A stretch of 64,000 nt of DNA from Acestrorhynchus altus. Taxonomy: Eukaryota > Chordata > Actinopteri > Characiformes > Acestrorhynchidae. Shown here piece by piece: positions 10,907-21,500 of the stretch. Location of the stretch: NCBI GenBank assembly GCA_034509495.1, contig CM067503.1:475408-539407 (forward strand), read 5' to 3'. A program made the position numbers and the translations under genes. The number at the start of each line of letters is the position of its first letter. Positions within the stretch are counted from its first letter, which is position 1. The notes under the pieces were generated by a model. That model made no database searches. It was not told where the DNA came from and saw only the letters and a program-made list of their open reading frames with translations.

Positions 10907-11230
10907 AATTTTGAGTGACTGAGTGGCAAAAGAATTTGAACCTCTAGAGTTAAATAAAAGTAAGGTGTTTTCAACAATCAGGTATGAGTGGGCACCCTTT
11001 TTATTTAAATAATATGGCGGTACCAAAGTCTGATCTTCACAACATGTTTTTAGAAGTGTATTTTGACAAAAATCAGAAAGATTGTGCACAAATGTACACT
11101 GAAGACCAGTATCACCCTCACCAAGGGTGTTCAACCATCAAAGATCACACCAAGAGCAAGGCGTATAATAGTCCACCAACTCCCAAAGGAACCTAAGGTC
11201 ACTAAGCAACAAAGACTACAATCACACAGG
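10907..11230 (+). mobile_element. Tc1-like DNA transposon remnant (transposase N-terminus)
   Basis: Between 11120 and 11225 one plus frame reads PSKITPRARRIIVHQLP and on to KVTKQQ. This is the helix-turn-helix DNA-binding pattern of Tc1-family transposases. Upstream frames match the preceding region with a frameshift. The DDE catalytic part and clear terminal repeats are not seen. Inactive. Confidence 0.55.
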
Positions 11231-11879
11231 TAAAGTGGCCCAAATCTGATTTCTTCACAAAACCCCATATTTCTTTAGACTATTCACGTTATTTTATATG
11301 ACCTATATCCGTCATTTGTTTGAACAGTTCACTCTCTCAAAATGATGCGCAAAATGTTTGCTCCCACAGGTTTAATTTAATTTTTGCCAGCATCACAGGA
11401 GGTTCATTGACAGCTGGGTTGTTGTAAAAAGGGCATGTAATAAATCAAAGACACTTCTTTGGTTTGAGTTCTTGGTTTCTTTAAACTTAGAACGTATGCT
11501 TTTCATTTTACTTTGAAGCTGCAGTTATGTCTTCCTGTTTCCACATTTGTCCATTACTTTAGAAACACAGAGCACTTGTGGTATGTGACTTCTGAGTTTG
11601 AACAGAGACATCTCCACAAATATTTAGTTGTACCTCACCATCACACCCCTGAAAACCTCCTTCACTGCTGCTGACCATTGTTCGTTCTCCTCAGCACACA
11701 TTCACAAGGAATGTCAAACTAGACTGATGTCACATGGATTCAGATCTCACTGTTCAGATTGAGTCACCATTGCCACAAACTGGATATGTATCGTATTTCA
11801 TACCAGAAAGTTGCCAAAATCAGTATTGAATTTGAATCAAAGACTTACTTAAACATTTCTTTCCATCCATGATCAATTA
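11231..11879. other. No recognised gene
   Basis: Unassigned sequence between the Tc1-like remnant and a CCA-rich tract. Confidence 0.3.
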
Positions 11880-12012
11880 ACAACTCCCATCCCCACCACC
11901 ATTTACCCTCCTCAAACCACCACATCACTAACCCCTACCCAAAGGACCACCACCACCACCACACTAACCCCTACTCAAATAACAACCCCCCACCACCACC
12001 ACTCCCCACATC
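11880..12012. repeat. CCA-rich low-complexity tract
   Basis: Imperfect runs of CCACCA and CTAACCCCTACYCAA-like units over about 130 bp, next to the 5' end of a LINE fragment. Confidence 0.7.
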
Positions 12013-12039
12013 AAGTCCAGCATTTCAGAGAACAGAGAA

Positions 12040-12975
12040 CAGATGAAGAGGTTCTGGGTATGTATGGTGTGAAAGACAGAAATGCAGAAGGTCACATGGT
12101 TGTAGAATTTGCAAAGAGAATTGAAATGGCTGTGGTGAACACATGTTTTCAGAAGAGTGAAGAACACAGAGTGACATACAAGAGTGGAGGGAAGTGCACA
12201 CAGGTGGATTATATCCTTAGCAGGAGATGCCACTTAAAACAGATGCAATTTTCACATTTGGAATGTTGGTAGAGAAGTACAGAGAATGTCAGAAGGAGCT
12301 ATATTATGTCTTTGTGGATCTAGAGAAGGCATATAATAGGGTGCCAAGAGAGGAACTGTGGTAGTGTATGAGGTGTGGCTGAAAGGTATGTGAGGATAGT
12401 GCAGGACATGTATGAGGATAGTGAGACAGTGGTGACGTGCATTTGGAGTGACAAATGGTTTCAAGGTGAAGGTAGGGTTACCTCAGGGAACAATGGACAG
12501 TGCAGAAAATAGGTGAAGAAGAAGGTGCAAGCAGGATGGATAGGTGTCAGGGCTGATGTGTGACAGAAGGAAAACAGCAAGAGTGAAAGGGAAGGTTTAC
12601 AAGACAGTAGTGGGACCTGCTGTGATGTATGGTTTGGAGACTGTGGCTGAGAGGAAGGTGGTGGAGATGAAGATGCTGATAGTTTGGAGTGACAACGATG
12701 GACAAGAATAGAAATGGGCAGATCAGAGGGACAGTGTAGGTAGAGCAGTTTGGCAATTAAGCCAGAGAGGCCAGGTTGAGATGGTTTGGACATGTGTTGA
12801 GGAGATATAGTGGATATATTGGACAAATCATTTTGGAAATGGACAGCTGGGCAGAAGGAGAAGAGGAAGACCTCAGAGAAGGTTTATGGATGTAGTGAAG
12901 GTGGACATGGAGATGGTTGGTGTAACAGTAGAAGAAGCAGTGGTGACCCCTAAAGGGAGTAGCCGAAAGAAGGAG
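12040..12975 (+). mobile_element. Non-LTR retrotransposon fragment (endonuclease, RT and 3' end, internally deleted)
   Basis: At 12060-12240 the frame reads YGVKDRNAEGHMVVEFAKR then TYKSGGKCTQVDYIL, an AP-type endonuclease region. From 12290 it reads YVFVDLEKAYNRVPREEL, the first catalytic motif of a reverse transcriptase with its Asp kept. The region between them, and most of the RT, is missing. Near the end, RRFMDVVKVDMEMVGVT and the tail GGGAGTAGCCGAAAGAAGG are typical of the C-terminus and 3' end of this fish LINE. Stops and frameshifts make it dead. Confidence 0.75.
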
Positions 12976-12984
12976 ATAATCAAT

Positions 12985-15500
12985 TATCAATCAAAGTTTA
13001 TTTATATAGCACTTTCTACATCCAGGGAGTTGTCACAAAGCAGCTTTACAGAAATCCAAGTCCAAGCCTCAAATGAGTAGCCAGCAGGCAACAGTGGCAA
13101 GGAAAACTCCCTCAGACTAGGAGGAAGAAACCTTGAGAGGAACCAAGGCTCAAGAGAACAACCCATCCTCCTCTGGTCCACACCGGAGAGCACAATACAA
13201 AGGCACAAACATGGGCATTAAAGATGTAGAATGTAAAGGAAATGGTGCTTGCATTAGATGTGATACAAATATGAATAGGTAATAAGTTATATGGGACTGT
13301 AAATGTGAGTTGGATGCAAGCTAGTGTTAATATTAAAGTCCATGTAGGATTAAGTATACTAATGTAGCAGTATGATCTCAGATGTGGATGAGTAGACATC
13401 TGGGTAGAAGCATTTGGATAAAACTTCATGGGAGGACTTGGACCAATATCAGCTAGGCAGTAGAGGCAGCCCGGGACATAGGGGGAGAGAGGGAGAAAAA
13501 TGAGTGACCACTAGAGGTATTAATAAAAAGCCTGCATGAAGAGAAAGTTTTTTAATCAGGATTTGAAGATAAAGAGTGTGTCTTAGTCCCGAAAAGGAGG
13601 AGGAAGGCTATTCCAGGGTTGGGGGGCTTTATAAGAGAAAGCTATTGGCTTATATTTGGCAAGCTCGTGTGGGTTGAGATCTGGCTTTTTCAAAATTGGA
13701 TTAATAATTGTGGATTTAAGAGATTTGGGCATGTATCCAGGCTAAGGAAAGAGTTCACTATGTTGAATAATGATTTAATAGCAGTTGGAACAACCCGTTT
13801 AAATAACCGTGTAGTTACTGGATCTAGTGCACATGAGGATGATTTGGAAGAGCTAATTAAACCAAGGAGGTCCTTTTCACTAACATGGTTAAAATGCTTT
13901 AGACTTGAATCAGAGCAAGTACTGTTTTCAAGTATATGATGAGGTGATGTTGGGGCCTGGTCTTGAATTTTTAGTCTAAGTTTTCCTATTTTGTCCTTAA
14001 AGAATGTCATAAAATCATTGCTAGATTTATCAGGTGGAATAACTGAGACTGTATTGTAGCTGCTGGTTAATATTGACACAATATTAAACAGGAATCTGTA
14101 TTAATTTCTATTTATTTAAGATGCAATATATGATGATTTGGCTTTAACTAAGGCATGTTTGTAATCCATAAAACCAAGCATCCCGGAAAAATTTCTAAAT
14201 TTGTTTGCTGCCATCTGCGTTCATAACTGTGTGTGGCCTGTTTCAGAGTGCAGGTTTGGTCATTATACCATGGAGCTATTTTTTTCCTCTTTAATTAGGT
14301 TCTGATTGATGCAATATTATCCAGATTGAAGCAGAGTATTGAATTCAGAGTAGTTACTGTATATTCAAGATCACTATGGTTAGAGGGGACAGAGACAGTG
14401 GTTAAGTCTGGGAGGGTATAAACTCATTTACTGTTGAAGTTGCAATGGTGCATCTGCTAATAGAATGAGGAAGCTGGTATACATTGTGGTGTAAGACTAA
14501 ATCAAACATTATTAGGTAGTAGTCAGAAAGGGAATCGTTTTGTGAAATACAGGTCATGTTTTCTGTTTCAATACCCAGGGTTAAAACTAAATCTAAAGTA
14601 TCAGTGAGTAGGTCCAATGATAATTTGTTTGAGCCCAGAAGCATCCAAAATAGAGAGAAAGGCCATTGTAAGTGGATCCTGGGTCTTTTCAAAGTGAATG
14701 TTGAAGTCTCCGACAATCAGACCTTTATCTGTAGAGAGAACTACTTGGGTTAAGAAGTCTGAACATTCAGAGAAAGTCTGTATATGGACCAAGAGGATGG
14801 TAGATTGTAATAAACTGGAATGCATGCTGCTTTTTTGAGGCAGGAGTTGGGTCATATACCTTTAGGCTAAGTACTTCAAAAAATTTTGCTTCATATCCTG
14901 AGTTCTACCTAAAGCGGAGTCATAAATTGTAGCTACACCACCTCCATGACCTGACCAGTGTGGGTGATTATAATGACTGAAAGAGGGGGGACAGGATTAA
15001 TTCAGCGCTATATATTCATTAGGTTTAGCCCAGGTTTCACACAGGGCACTGAGGTGATTATCAGTAATGATTTAATTTACAATCACTGCTTCAGAAGTTA
15101 GAGATCATGTATTTAATAATTCTAATTTGGTTCCGATTCCAATGAGGTTGTTTGAACAGATTTTCTGGTGCCTTTGTTCCCGAACTATACAGGGGACAGA
15201 CACAGTACTCACTATAAACAGATAAATGTTAACAGTGATGGAGTGAATCACTTACCTGCCCATTTTCTAACCTACTTATCTGACTAGCCTGACTGTGTGG
15301 AGTTAGTCAGACCTGGTGTAGAACCTCCTGGATGTTCCCGGAGAGGACAGGATATCCTAGGCAGCTCGGGTGAAGTCCATCTCGGCAGTAGAGGGCTGGA
15401 CGCTCCTGAAAGCTCTCCCAGTTGTCCACATAGTCCACGTGGATGCCAACGCACCAGTCCTGCAGCCAGCAGTGGAGAGCGAAGTTTCAGCTGTACGGCT
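12985..15500 (-). mobile_element. Second non-LTR retrotransposon (L2/CR1-like), minus strand, internally deleted
   Basis: Endonuclease fragments on the minus strand include LCETWAKPNEYIALN, GHGGGVATIYDSALG and IVGDFNIHFEKT (15060-14600), then TDTLDLVLTLGIE. The pre-RT region follows (SSSCALDPVTTRLFKRV; MPKSLKSTIINPILKKPDL) at about 14000-13690. After the ILKKPDL motif the sequence passes directly to an end-of-ORF segment (APQPWNSLP), so the RT catalytic core is deleted. The 3' UTR (13500-12985) ends in CTATATAAATAAACTTTGATTGAT, a LINE-type terminus. Frameshifts occur near 13745 and 14080. Confidence 0.7.
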
Positions 15501-15504
15501 TGCT

Positions 15505-15600
15505 CCCTTTCAAAATCAGAATCACTTTATTAATCCAAGAGGGAAATTCCAAAATGTATATGCAAATATGTAAAACTAATGAGCCTCTAGGAGAAGCAGA
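15505..15600 (-). repeat. LINE 3'-end-like repeat fragment
   Basis: AATCAGAATCACTTTATTAATCC followed by AAGAGGGAAATTCC on the plus strand is the complement of a 3' terminus common in fish LINEs. No ORF is attached. Confidence 0.4.
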
Positions 15601-16431
15601 ATAAAGACTTTTAACACCATCAACCTGAAACATGCCAACAGAACATGCCCCAGCTCTGTAAAGAACACATTACAACTAAACAAACACCACTAATGGCACA
15701 AAAGATCTATTTTTATATGAAAGGAGTATTACATCCAGCATAGCCAGACATCTGAATTGAAACTGTTGTAGAAAGTGTTTTAAATAAAAAAAACAAAATG
15801 CTGAAATATCTGAAACTACACTTTTTGTTGTAACAGAGAGATTAAAGTACTGAAAAAGTACTAATGGGAACCAGAGTGGAGAGCAGAGTTTTAGTGTGAG
15901 GCATGAGAGTCTCCTATGGGCAAAAGGACAAATCTTTCAGTATTGCTTGTCCCACACTACATCATAATCTGCTCATTCCAATAATCTGCTCATTCCAATA
16001 ATCAATCAATAATGGTCTTCTCATTAATTGATGTTCATAATTGATGATCCTCCCAGATTATCTTGTAGTGTGGAGTCTAATCCAATTTTTCTGTCAAGCA
16101 ATAAGAACCAAGCTGCACCAAACTCTTCAGTCATGATAAATGATAACGTGATTCAGTCTCCCTCACCCAGAATAGGGTCATATTTGTATTTATTATTGTC
16201 CATTTGAGAAGAGATATGAGCAGTCTGGCTTTGATTAATGCCTGTTTGTAGTCTTTAAGGTTGGAAATTGGAAAACTAATAAATTTGCTGTCATTTCTGT
16301 TCATTGCTAAGAGCAGCCTATTTTAGAGTTTGAGCTTGAGCCTAGGCAGCAAAGGGACCCATTGACAATGTTTCATGTCTGTGACCTCGATTTAATCAGA
16401 GAGTATGATTAAAATTCAAATTAATTTTTTT
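15601..16431. other. No recognised gene
   Basis: Unassigned AT-rich DNA. A direct duplication of ATAATCTGCTCATTCCA occurs near 15964-16000. Confidence 0.3.
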
Positions 16432-16452
16432 TAATAATAATAATAACAATAA

Positions 16453-16515
<63 letters not shown>

Positions 16516-16520
16516 AATAA
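16432..16520. repeat. (TAA)n microsatellite
   Basis: Nearly continuous TAA/ATA triplets over about 90 bp with a few interruptions. Confidence 0.95.
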
Positions 16521-17077
16521 AAATCATGGTACTAAAATCCGATATGAATCCAGAATCCAACCTGACTAAATGACCTGATTGGAAATCACATGACTCTTAT
16601 GTCAGTCCCACTCATTATATTTTCAGCATTTCTTATGAGATTGAACAACCACGGATGGGTGGTATAAATAAATAAACCCTATCCAACATGAGAAATCAAA
16701 TTAATCACTATTTAAAATAGGTTAGAAGCCATATTCCGACTTGACAAACTGGTTTCCGAGTTTCCCAAGTGTATGTTCTGGAAATAAGGTATTTTTCTCT
16801 TGTGTGAAGTCCACTCCCATGACAAGCTTCAGCTTCTGCTTGAACCTCACAGATCAAACTTCTGCCACACAGAGTCGACTGGAATGGGTTTTTTTCTTCC
16901 AGTAACTGACAGTTCCTTTACATTTCATACAGTATATAAATAAAATGTAGACCATTCAGATTTAAGAAACATTTAATATAGATCCATCTAAAGTGGATCT
17001 GAGGGTGACTGATTCTGAAGGGTTTTCCAAATGTGCTGCATTTTAAGGTACCTTGTCAGTTAGAATGATGCAATCTG
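16521..17077. other. No recognised gene
   Basis: No coding or repeat signal was recognised before the ZnF leader relic. Confidence 0.3.
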
Positions 17078-17170
17078 TTCACTGAATATTGGAGTTTTTT
17101 TTGGATGCTGCATTCTTCCCCTCTTTTCAACTTTTTTATCTTCTAATAATGTGTATTTGTTCAACCTTAT
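17078..17170 (-). pseudogene. Relic of a ZnF leader exon
   Basis: On the minus strand EKRGKNAASKKNSNIQ aligns with the cluster leader MGKNMASRNISSIQQ and is followed by a stop. The adjoining bases resemble the 5' UTR of the array genes. No fingers are attached, so only the 5' end of a copy survives. Confidence 0.55.
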
Positions 17171-17607
17171 TTAGGAAATTAGGGGTGAGAAATGGAAACT
17201 AAAAAATTAGGAGAGTTAGGAGGGGTTACAATTAAACAACAAAACAAATATGCACTTTCAAGACAGAACACTTTCACAGGCCTGTCATTAGAGATCAATG
17301 ATTTAAGGTGGTCTAGGGGTAATTGCCTCATAGCAGCAAATGTAACCTTTGTGTTGTCTTATGGGTCACAAATTACCTGCACCACATCTAGTTGCAGGGG
17401 AAAAAACCTTAATGGGCTTTTTTTTTCCAACATGAAATTTGATTGCTTTAAGAAAAGTGTCTCCGGGTTTGGAAAAAGTGAAAAATAACCATTGTTTATA
17501 TTTCCATGAAAGCTGTTCACCTCCAGGGTACAAAAATGATCTTACGGTAATTTTTTACCAATTATAAAATAATTTACATTCCCAAAAAACACAAACTCTC
17601 ATATGCC
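17171..17607. other. No supported gene
   Basis: Holds a 98-codon plus-strand ORF (17192-17488) with no recognisable domain; probably chance. Confidence 0.3.

Positions 17608-17697
<90 letters not shown>
17608..17697. repeat. Compound (CT)n(CA)n microsatellite
   Basis: About 27 bp of CT followed by about 63 bp of AC repeats, uninterrupted. Confidence 0.97.
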
Positions 17698-17700
<3 letters not shown>

Positions 17701-18323
17701 CTGTTAATTACTAGAACATTTTAATTTCATTTCATGCACACACTTCAAAAACATTATAAAACAATACTGAGTTTTCTATTGCACACCACTGATCCTCTTT
17801 TTGAAATTGGTACCAGTCTCTAACTCCTGTAACAGGCATTTTCCACCTAACAAACATGGGTTCTTAAACAGGTTCTGTTTAGCCTTATAAGAACCTTGGT
17901 GATTTTCAGCTAACCATCCTGCATTTCCACCAGTATTCGTGGAACAAAGGTTATTTCACAGATAATGTCATCAACAGAAGGGGCTGCACAGTGTCAGTAA
18001 ACAAAAGTGAGAAGGTGGTGGAGCATATAGAATAAATGCAAACACTTGTGGTGTTAGACATTTCTTCTCCAAAAAGCAAGCTTGGATCATCTTTTGGTTA
18101 TAAGAAATAGAAGGCTATACAATGTGAGGCGAACAGTATGTCACAGCTCTTTGCTACTGTACAACTAGACACGGCCACACTGGTTCAAGCAAAAAAAAAC
18201 AAAAACAAAAAACAACATAAAAAACTGATCTTTGATTGTTGCTGCAAACTTTTTAAGTTTTGGAACCTATTTTTGTTGGTAGAACTGCGCTGAATGAACA
18301 GAAGGAACAGAATCTGTTCCACA
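17698..18323. other. 3' flank of the 18.3-kb ZnF pseudogene
   Basis: 17726-17830 (CACACACTTCAAAAACATTA..., then TTTTTGAAATTGG) matches the 3' flank found just downstream of the array genes, for example at 27340-27420. So this is the 3' end of a duplicated unit. The rest is unassigned. Confidence 0.5.
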
Positions 18324-18830
18324 TTAGTGATAAAGTTTAATGTCACTTACACACTCGCAAATTACATGAATCCCTAAAGTTCCTCCAGCAATCTGAGCAG
18401 TAACAGTCTCTCTGGTTTGAATATGCTGATGTCTGTTGAGTGAACTGTTGATTAAAACTCTTGCCACAGGCTGAACAGTGAAACGGTTTATGTGAATGCG
18501 CTGATGTGTTTTGAGAGAAATTTGATCATTAAAACTTTTCCCACAGTCATAGCAGTGGTAAGGCCAGACTCGTGTGTGAATGCATTGGTGAATTTTGTGA
18601 TGAGTCTGTCGATTTAAACTTTTACCACATTCTGAGCAGTGGATCGGTCTCGCTCCTGTGTGAGTGCACTGGTGATTTCCGAGGCCTTTTCCCACAATCT
18701 GAACAGTAAGGTTTCATTCCTGTGTGAATGTGTTGGTGAGTTTTGAGATGATTAATACTTGTCCCAGTCTGAGCAGTGAAATGGTGTGTTTTGACAGAAC
18801 TCTGTAGAAGGAGCAGGCTGATAATTAGAT
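18324..18830 (-). pseudogene. C2H2 zinc-finger pseudogene (about six decayed fingers)
   Basis: Minus-strand fragments include IHCSECGKSLNRQTHHKIHQ and YHCYDCGKSFNDQISLKTHQ, then frame-shifted remains of fingers (SSLNRHQHIQTRE; VTAQIAG). The longest open stretch is 123 codons and begins inside the array. The 5'-most part (18700-18830) holds further finger pieces in other frames, and no leader was found. Frameshifts and lost ligands show that it is dead. Confidence 0.8.
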
Positions 18831-19259
18831 ACCGTTCATTTCTGGGAAAAAGAAAACTCCAAGTAGAATTCAGGAGAATTATTTAATTAGAGATTTTGAC
18901 TTTTACTGAAGTGTTTTCAGTAAATGGAAAATGTGACATAGTTAGTGACAATATTTCACCTAACTGATAACATATAAACCCCAAAGAAATGAATTATGGA
19001 AAAGACATGTTAAATTAGTGTATGGGCTGCCTTAGAATGTTCTGAATTTTGCACCTGCATATATGAATATTCCTACACTCAGCACATCTCCACGCTGAAG
19101 ATCACATGATCTATTCTGCACAGTTTTATAAACTCACCACATACTTTCAATAATATTCAGTCTAATTTCAGAAAACAAGAAGAAAATAAAGCAGTTCCAG
19201 TTAAGATTAACAGAGAATGAATGATGAACAGCTCTGCTTATTACAGTCCTGCTGTTTAC
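18831..19259 (-). other. Former intron of the 18.3-kb unit
   Basis: 19070-19135 (CAGCACATCTCCACGCTGAA, then GATCACATGATCTATTCTGC) matches intron sequence in the array units, for example at 23955-24015. Confidence 0.45.
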
Positions 19260-19440
19260 ACTGAAATGTCTTAGTGAGATACAGTCTCTTCTTCTAACAG
19301 AAAGAAGTGAAAGGCTTCTCTGCTCCTCACCATCTGTACAGTGATAAACACAGCTCCTCCTCAGCTCCACAAGCAGCTCTTCTCCTCACTGCATCAGGAA
19401 TGAGTCCACAAACACACACACACACACACTTACAACCATA
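19260..19440 (-). promoter_or_regulatory. Possible alternative first exon/promoter, type II
   Basis: Minus-strand sequence with a candidate ACAGATG|GTGAGG donor near 19330. The same block (GAGATACAGTCTCTTCTTCT; GTGATAAACACAGCT; CACTGCATC) recurs at 38650-38780. It differs from the five first exons of the main array. Function is inferred from position only. Confidence 0.35.
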
Positions 19441-19779
19441 TGTTTAAGGACTTTCACTTAAAATAGGAGCTGAGTTAAAATCTTGAATTAACATAGAAAA
19501 AGTAACATTTTAAATAATGCAGGAGCAAACAGTTAATTAATGAAGCTGCTGTTCACCTGCTGTGTTACTTTTTAATGTGCTTCTATAAACTATATTCTAA
19601 TTACAAGCCTTGTTAATTAATTTGAGAAAATTGCTCACGTGTGTGTGATGAGGAGATGCTGTAGGTAAATCTGGACTTTAGCACAGGTTTTAGCTAGGGT
19701 GTGAAAAACAAACAAAAACTAAGATAAACAATGCCAGCAACTCTGAGAGGGACAGAACAATTCATATATTATATCTAAG

Positions 19780-19920
19780 CATTAGCATGAGGAAACTCTG
19801 GATTCTAGCCTTGTCTACAAGCTAAGGATTTCTACTGTAAGTGAACAGCAAAGCAATTTTGTAAGTCGCTCTGGATAAGGGAGTCTGCTAAATGCCATAA
19901 ATGTAATGTAAATTACGGTT
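19780..19920 (+). mobile_element. L2-type LINE 3' tail
   Basis: AAGTCGCTCTGGATAAGGGA followed by GTCTGCTAAATGCCATAAATG is the conserved 3' terminus also seen at 29830, 45890 and 54480, and in reverse at 62970. Confidence 0.7.
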
Positions 19921-20980
19921 TTAACATCACACAGGAAACAATATTGTATGAAAATAAATAATTATATAAACTTTGTCCACTGAGTGGAGAAAATTATCTT
20001 TAGCCTTATACTGTTTTTCCTTGTTGGGTAATTTATCACAGCACAACCAAAAAAACTTCTAATCTATATGAAAACCTAGGGGTCCTAGTGAACGACTTTT
20101 AAAATCTCAGATATGTGAAAAGATGACCAATAATCAAGGTTTAAAACTTTAAAGATAACATTTTAATTGAAAAACTGTTTCAGCATTACTGGTGTATAAA
20201 AAGAAACAAAACTATGAAGATAAAGTAAAAAAGAGTAAAGTTAGACAGGTCAACACCTTCATACATCAGAGAGAGAGACAGATTGGGAATGCAAAGATTC
20301 AAAAAATGTATGAAATTAATGGTTGGTTGAAAGATTGGAAAAGAGTCTCCTGTTCTGTATACGACCATGTAGAACGGTCTTGCACTGGCCATCTGAGGGA
20401 AGGTTTCAAAAGCATCACTCAGACAGCATTTTGTCCTGTAGATGAGACTCTTTCAGGTCTAGGATCTCTTGCAGAACAGCCTAGAAACTGTGGCACAGCA
20501 GCCATCAACAGCACCTCTCTGACCTCTGATTTCATAATGAGTACAGAAACGTATCACTCCCATCATCTTAGAGAATTTAGTTTTATTGTTCCAGAAAACT
20601 GTGTTTCTCCAAGTATGTGGTGAGATAATATTATGGGGGTATTAATAAATATGAACCCCCATCCCCCTTTGCTCTTGCTTCTTGAACTAAGCACATGGTC
20701 AAATGTTTACACGTTCATGTTCTGCAATAAAAATAACTAACTCATCTTGGTGTGATCCACTTCTGTCCAGACAGGAAAACTTTAGTAAGTTATGTGTACT
20801 TCATTGTAGGGCTACAGCTATTTTACAACTGGTTTAGTGTTTAATCTGTTGACTGTTATTCAACTAACTGAAATGTTGTGACATCTGAAACAAGTCACAC
20901 GGTCCCCAAGACTGCCAGTAATGCATTACAGTCTGTCCAAATAAATGAATCCTTATCCTAATTTCATTCCTGTCAGCTCA
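19921..20980. other. Duplicated 3' flank of a ZnF unit
   Basis: 19930-20230 matches 39200-39480. 20190-20620 matches 31640-31860 in diverged form. The 143-codon plus ORF at 20192-20623 is not preserved in the 31-kb copy and is probably not a gene. Confidence 0.5.
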
Positions 20981-20984
20981 TCTT

Positions 20985-21165
20985 TTAAGACCCAAGTAGT
21001 TCAGCAGGCTACAGAGTTAGCACTATGATCTGAGGACTACCGATTTGAATCCCAGACTGGCATTAAATGTTGCTTGTCTTCACTTGTGCTGGGAGGATCA
21101 TATCATATATGGTAGGGGGAGAGTGTTAATTGGGTTCTGTAAATGTATTTTGTAAAATTGTGATG
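20985..21165 (+). repeat. tRNA-derived SINE-like insert (copy 1)
   Basis: Box-A-like GTAGTTCAGCAGGCTACAG and box-B-like GATTTGAATCCC (21042-21053), then the body GCTGGGAGGATCATATCATA. The same insert at the equivalent place occurs at 31.95 kb and 39.62 kb. Confidence 0.5.
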
Positions 21166-21500
21166 AAATATGGCATTAAAAAAGTCAGCAGTAATTTCAA
21201 AAGATGATGTGGATCCCAAACAATAAGAGACAGGTTTAACCCAACCAATAAATGCAGTCACCATGATTAACCAACCAGTTCACAATGACACTGGTCAGCT
21301 AGTTATCAATAATTACATATTTCAAATCACACCAGCTAACATTGCAAAAATATGTACAAGTTCAAATAATATTAACTATATTGTTTACACTAGGCAAACC
21401 AATGGTGCCACCACTTTTGCTTGATTGTGTACTTCCCTGATCTAATGAGAGACGAATGCAGAAATACTTTCTGTGGAATCTTATATATGACCTAATTTTT

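Noticed and set aside
17192..17488. 98-codon plus-strand ORF
   Set aside because: No domain, no splice context; overlaps former ZnF-unit sequence.
20192..20623. 143-codon plus-strand ORF with Lys-rich N-terminus
   Set aside because: No recognisable domain, and the duplicated copy at 31.6-31.9 kb does not keep the frame. Probably chance in duplicated flank.
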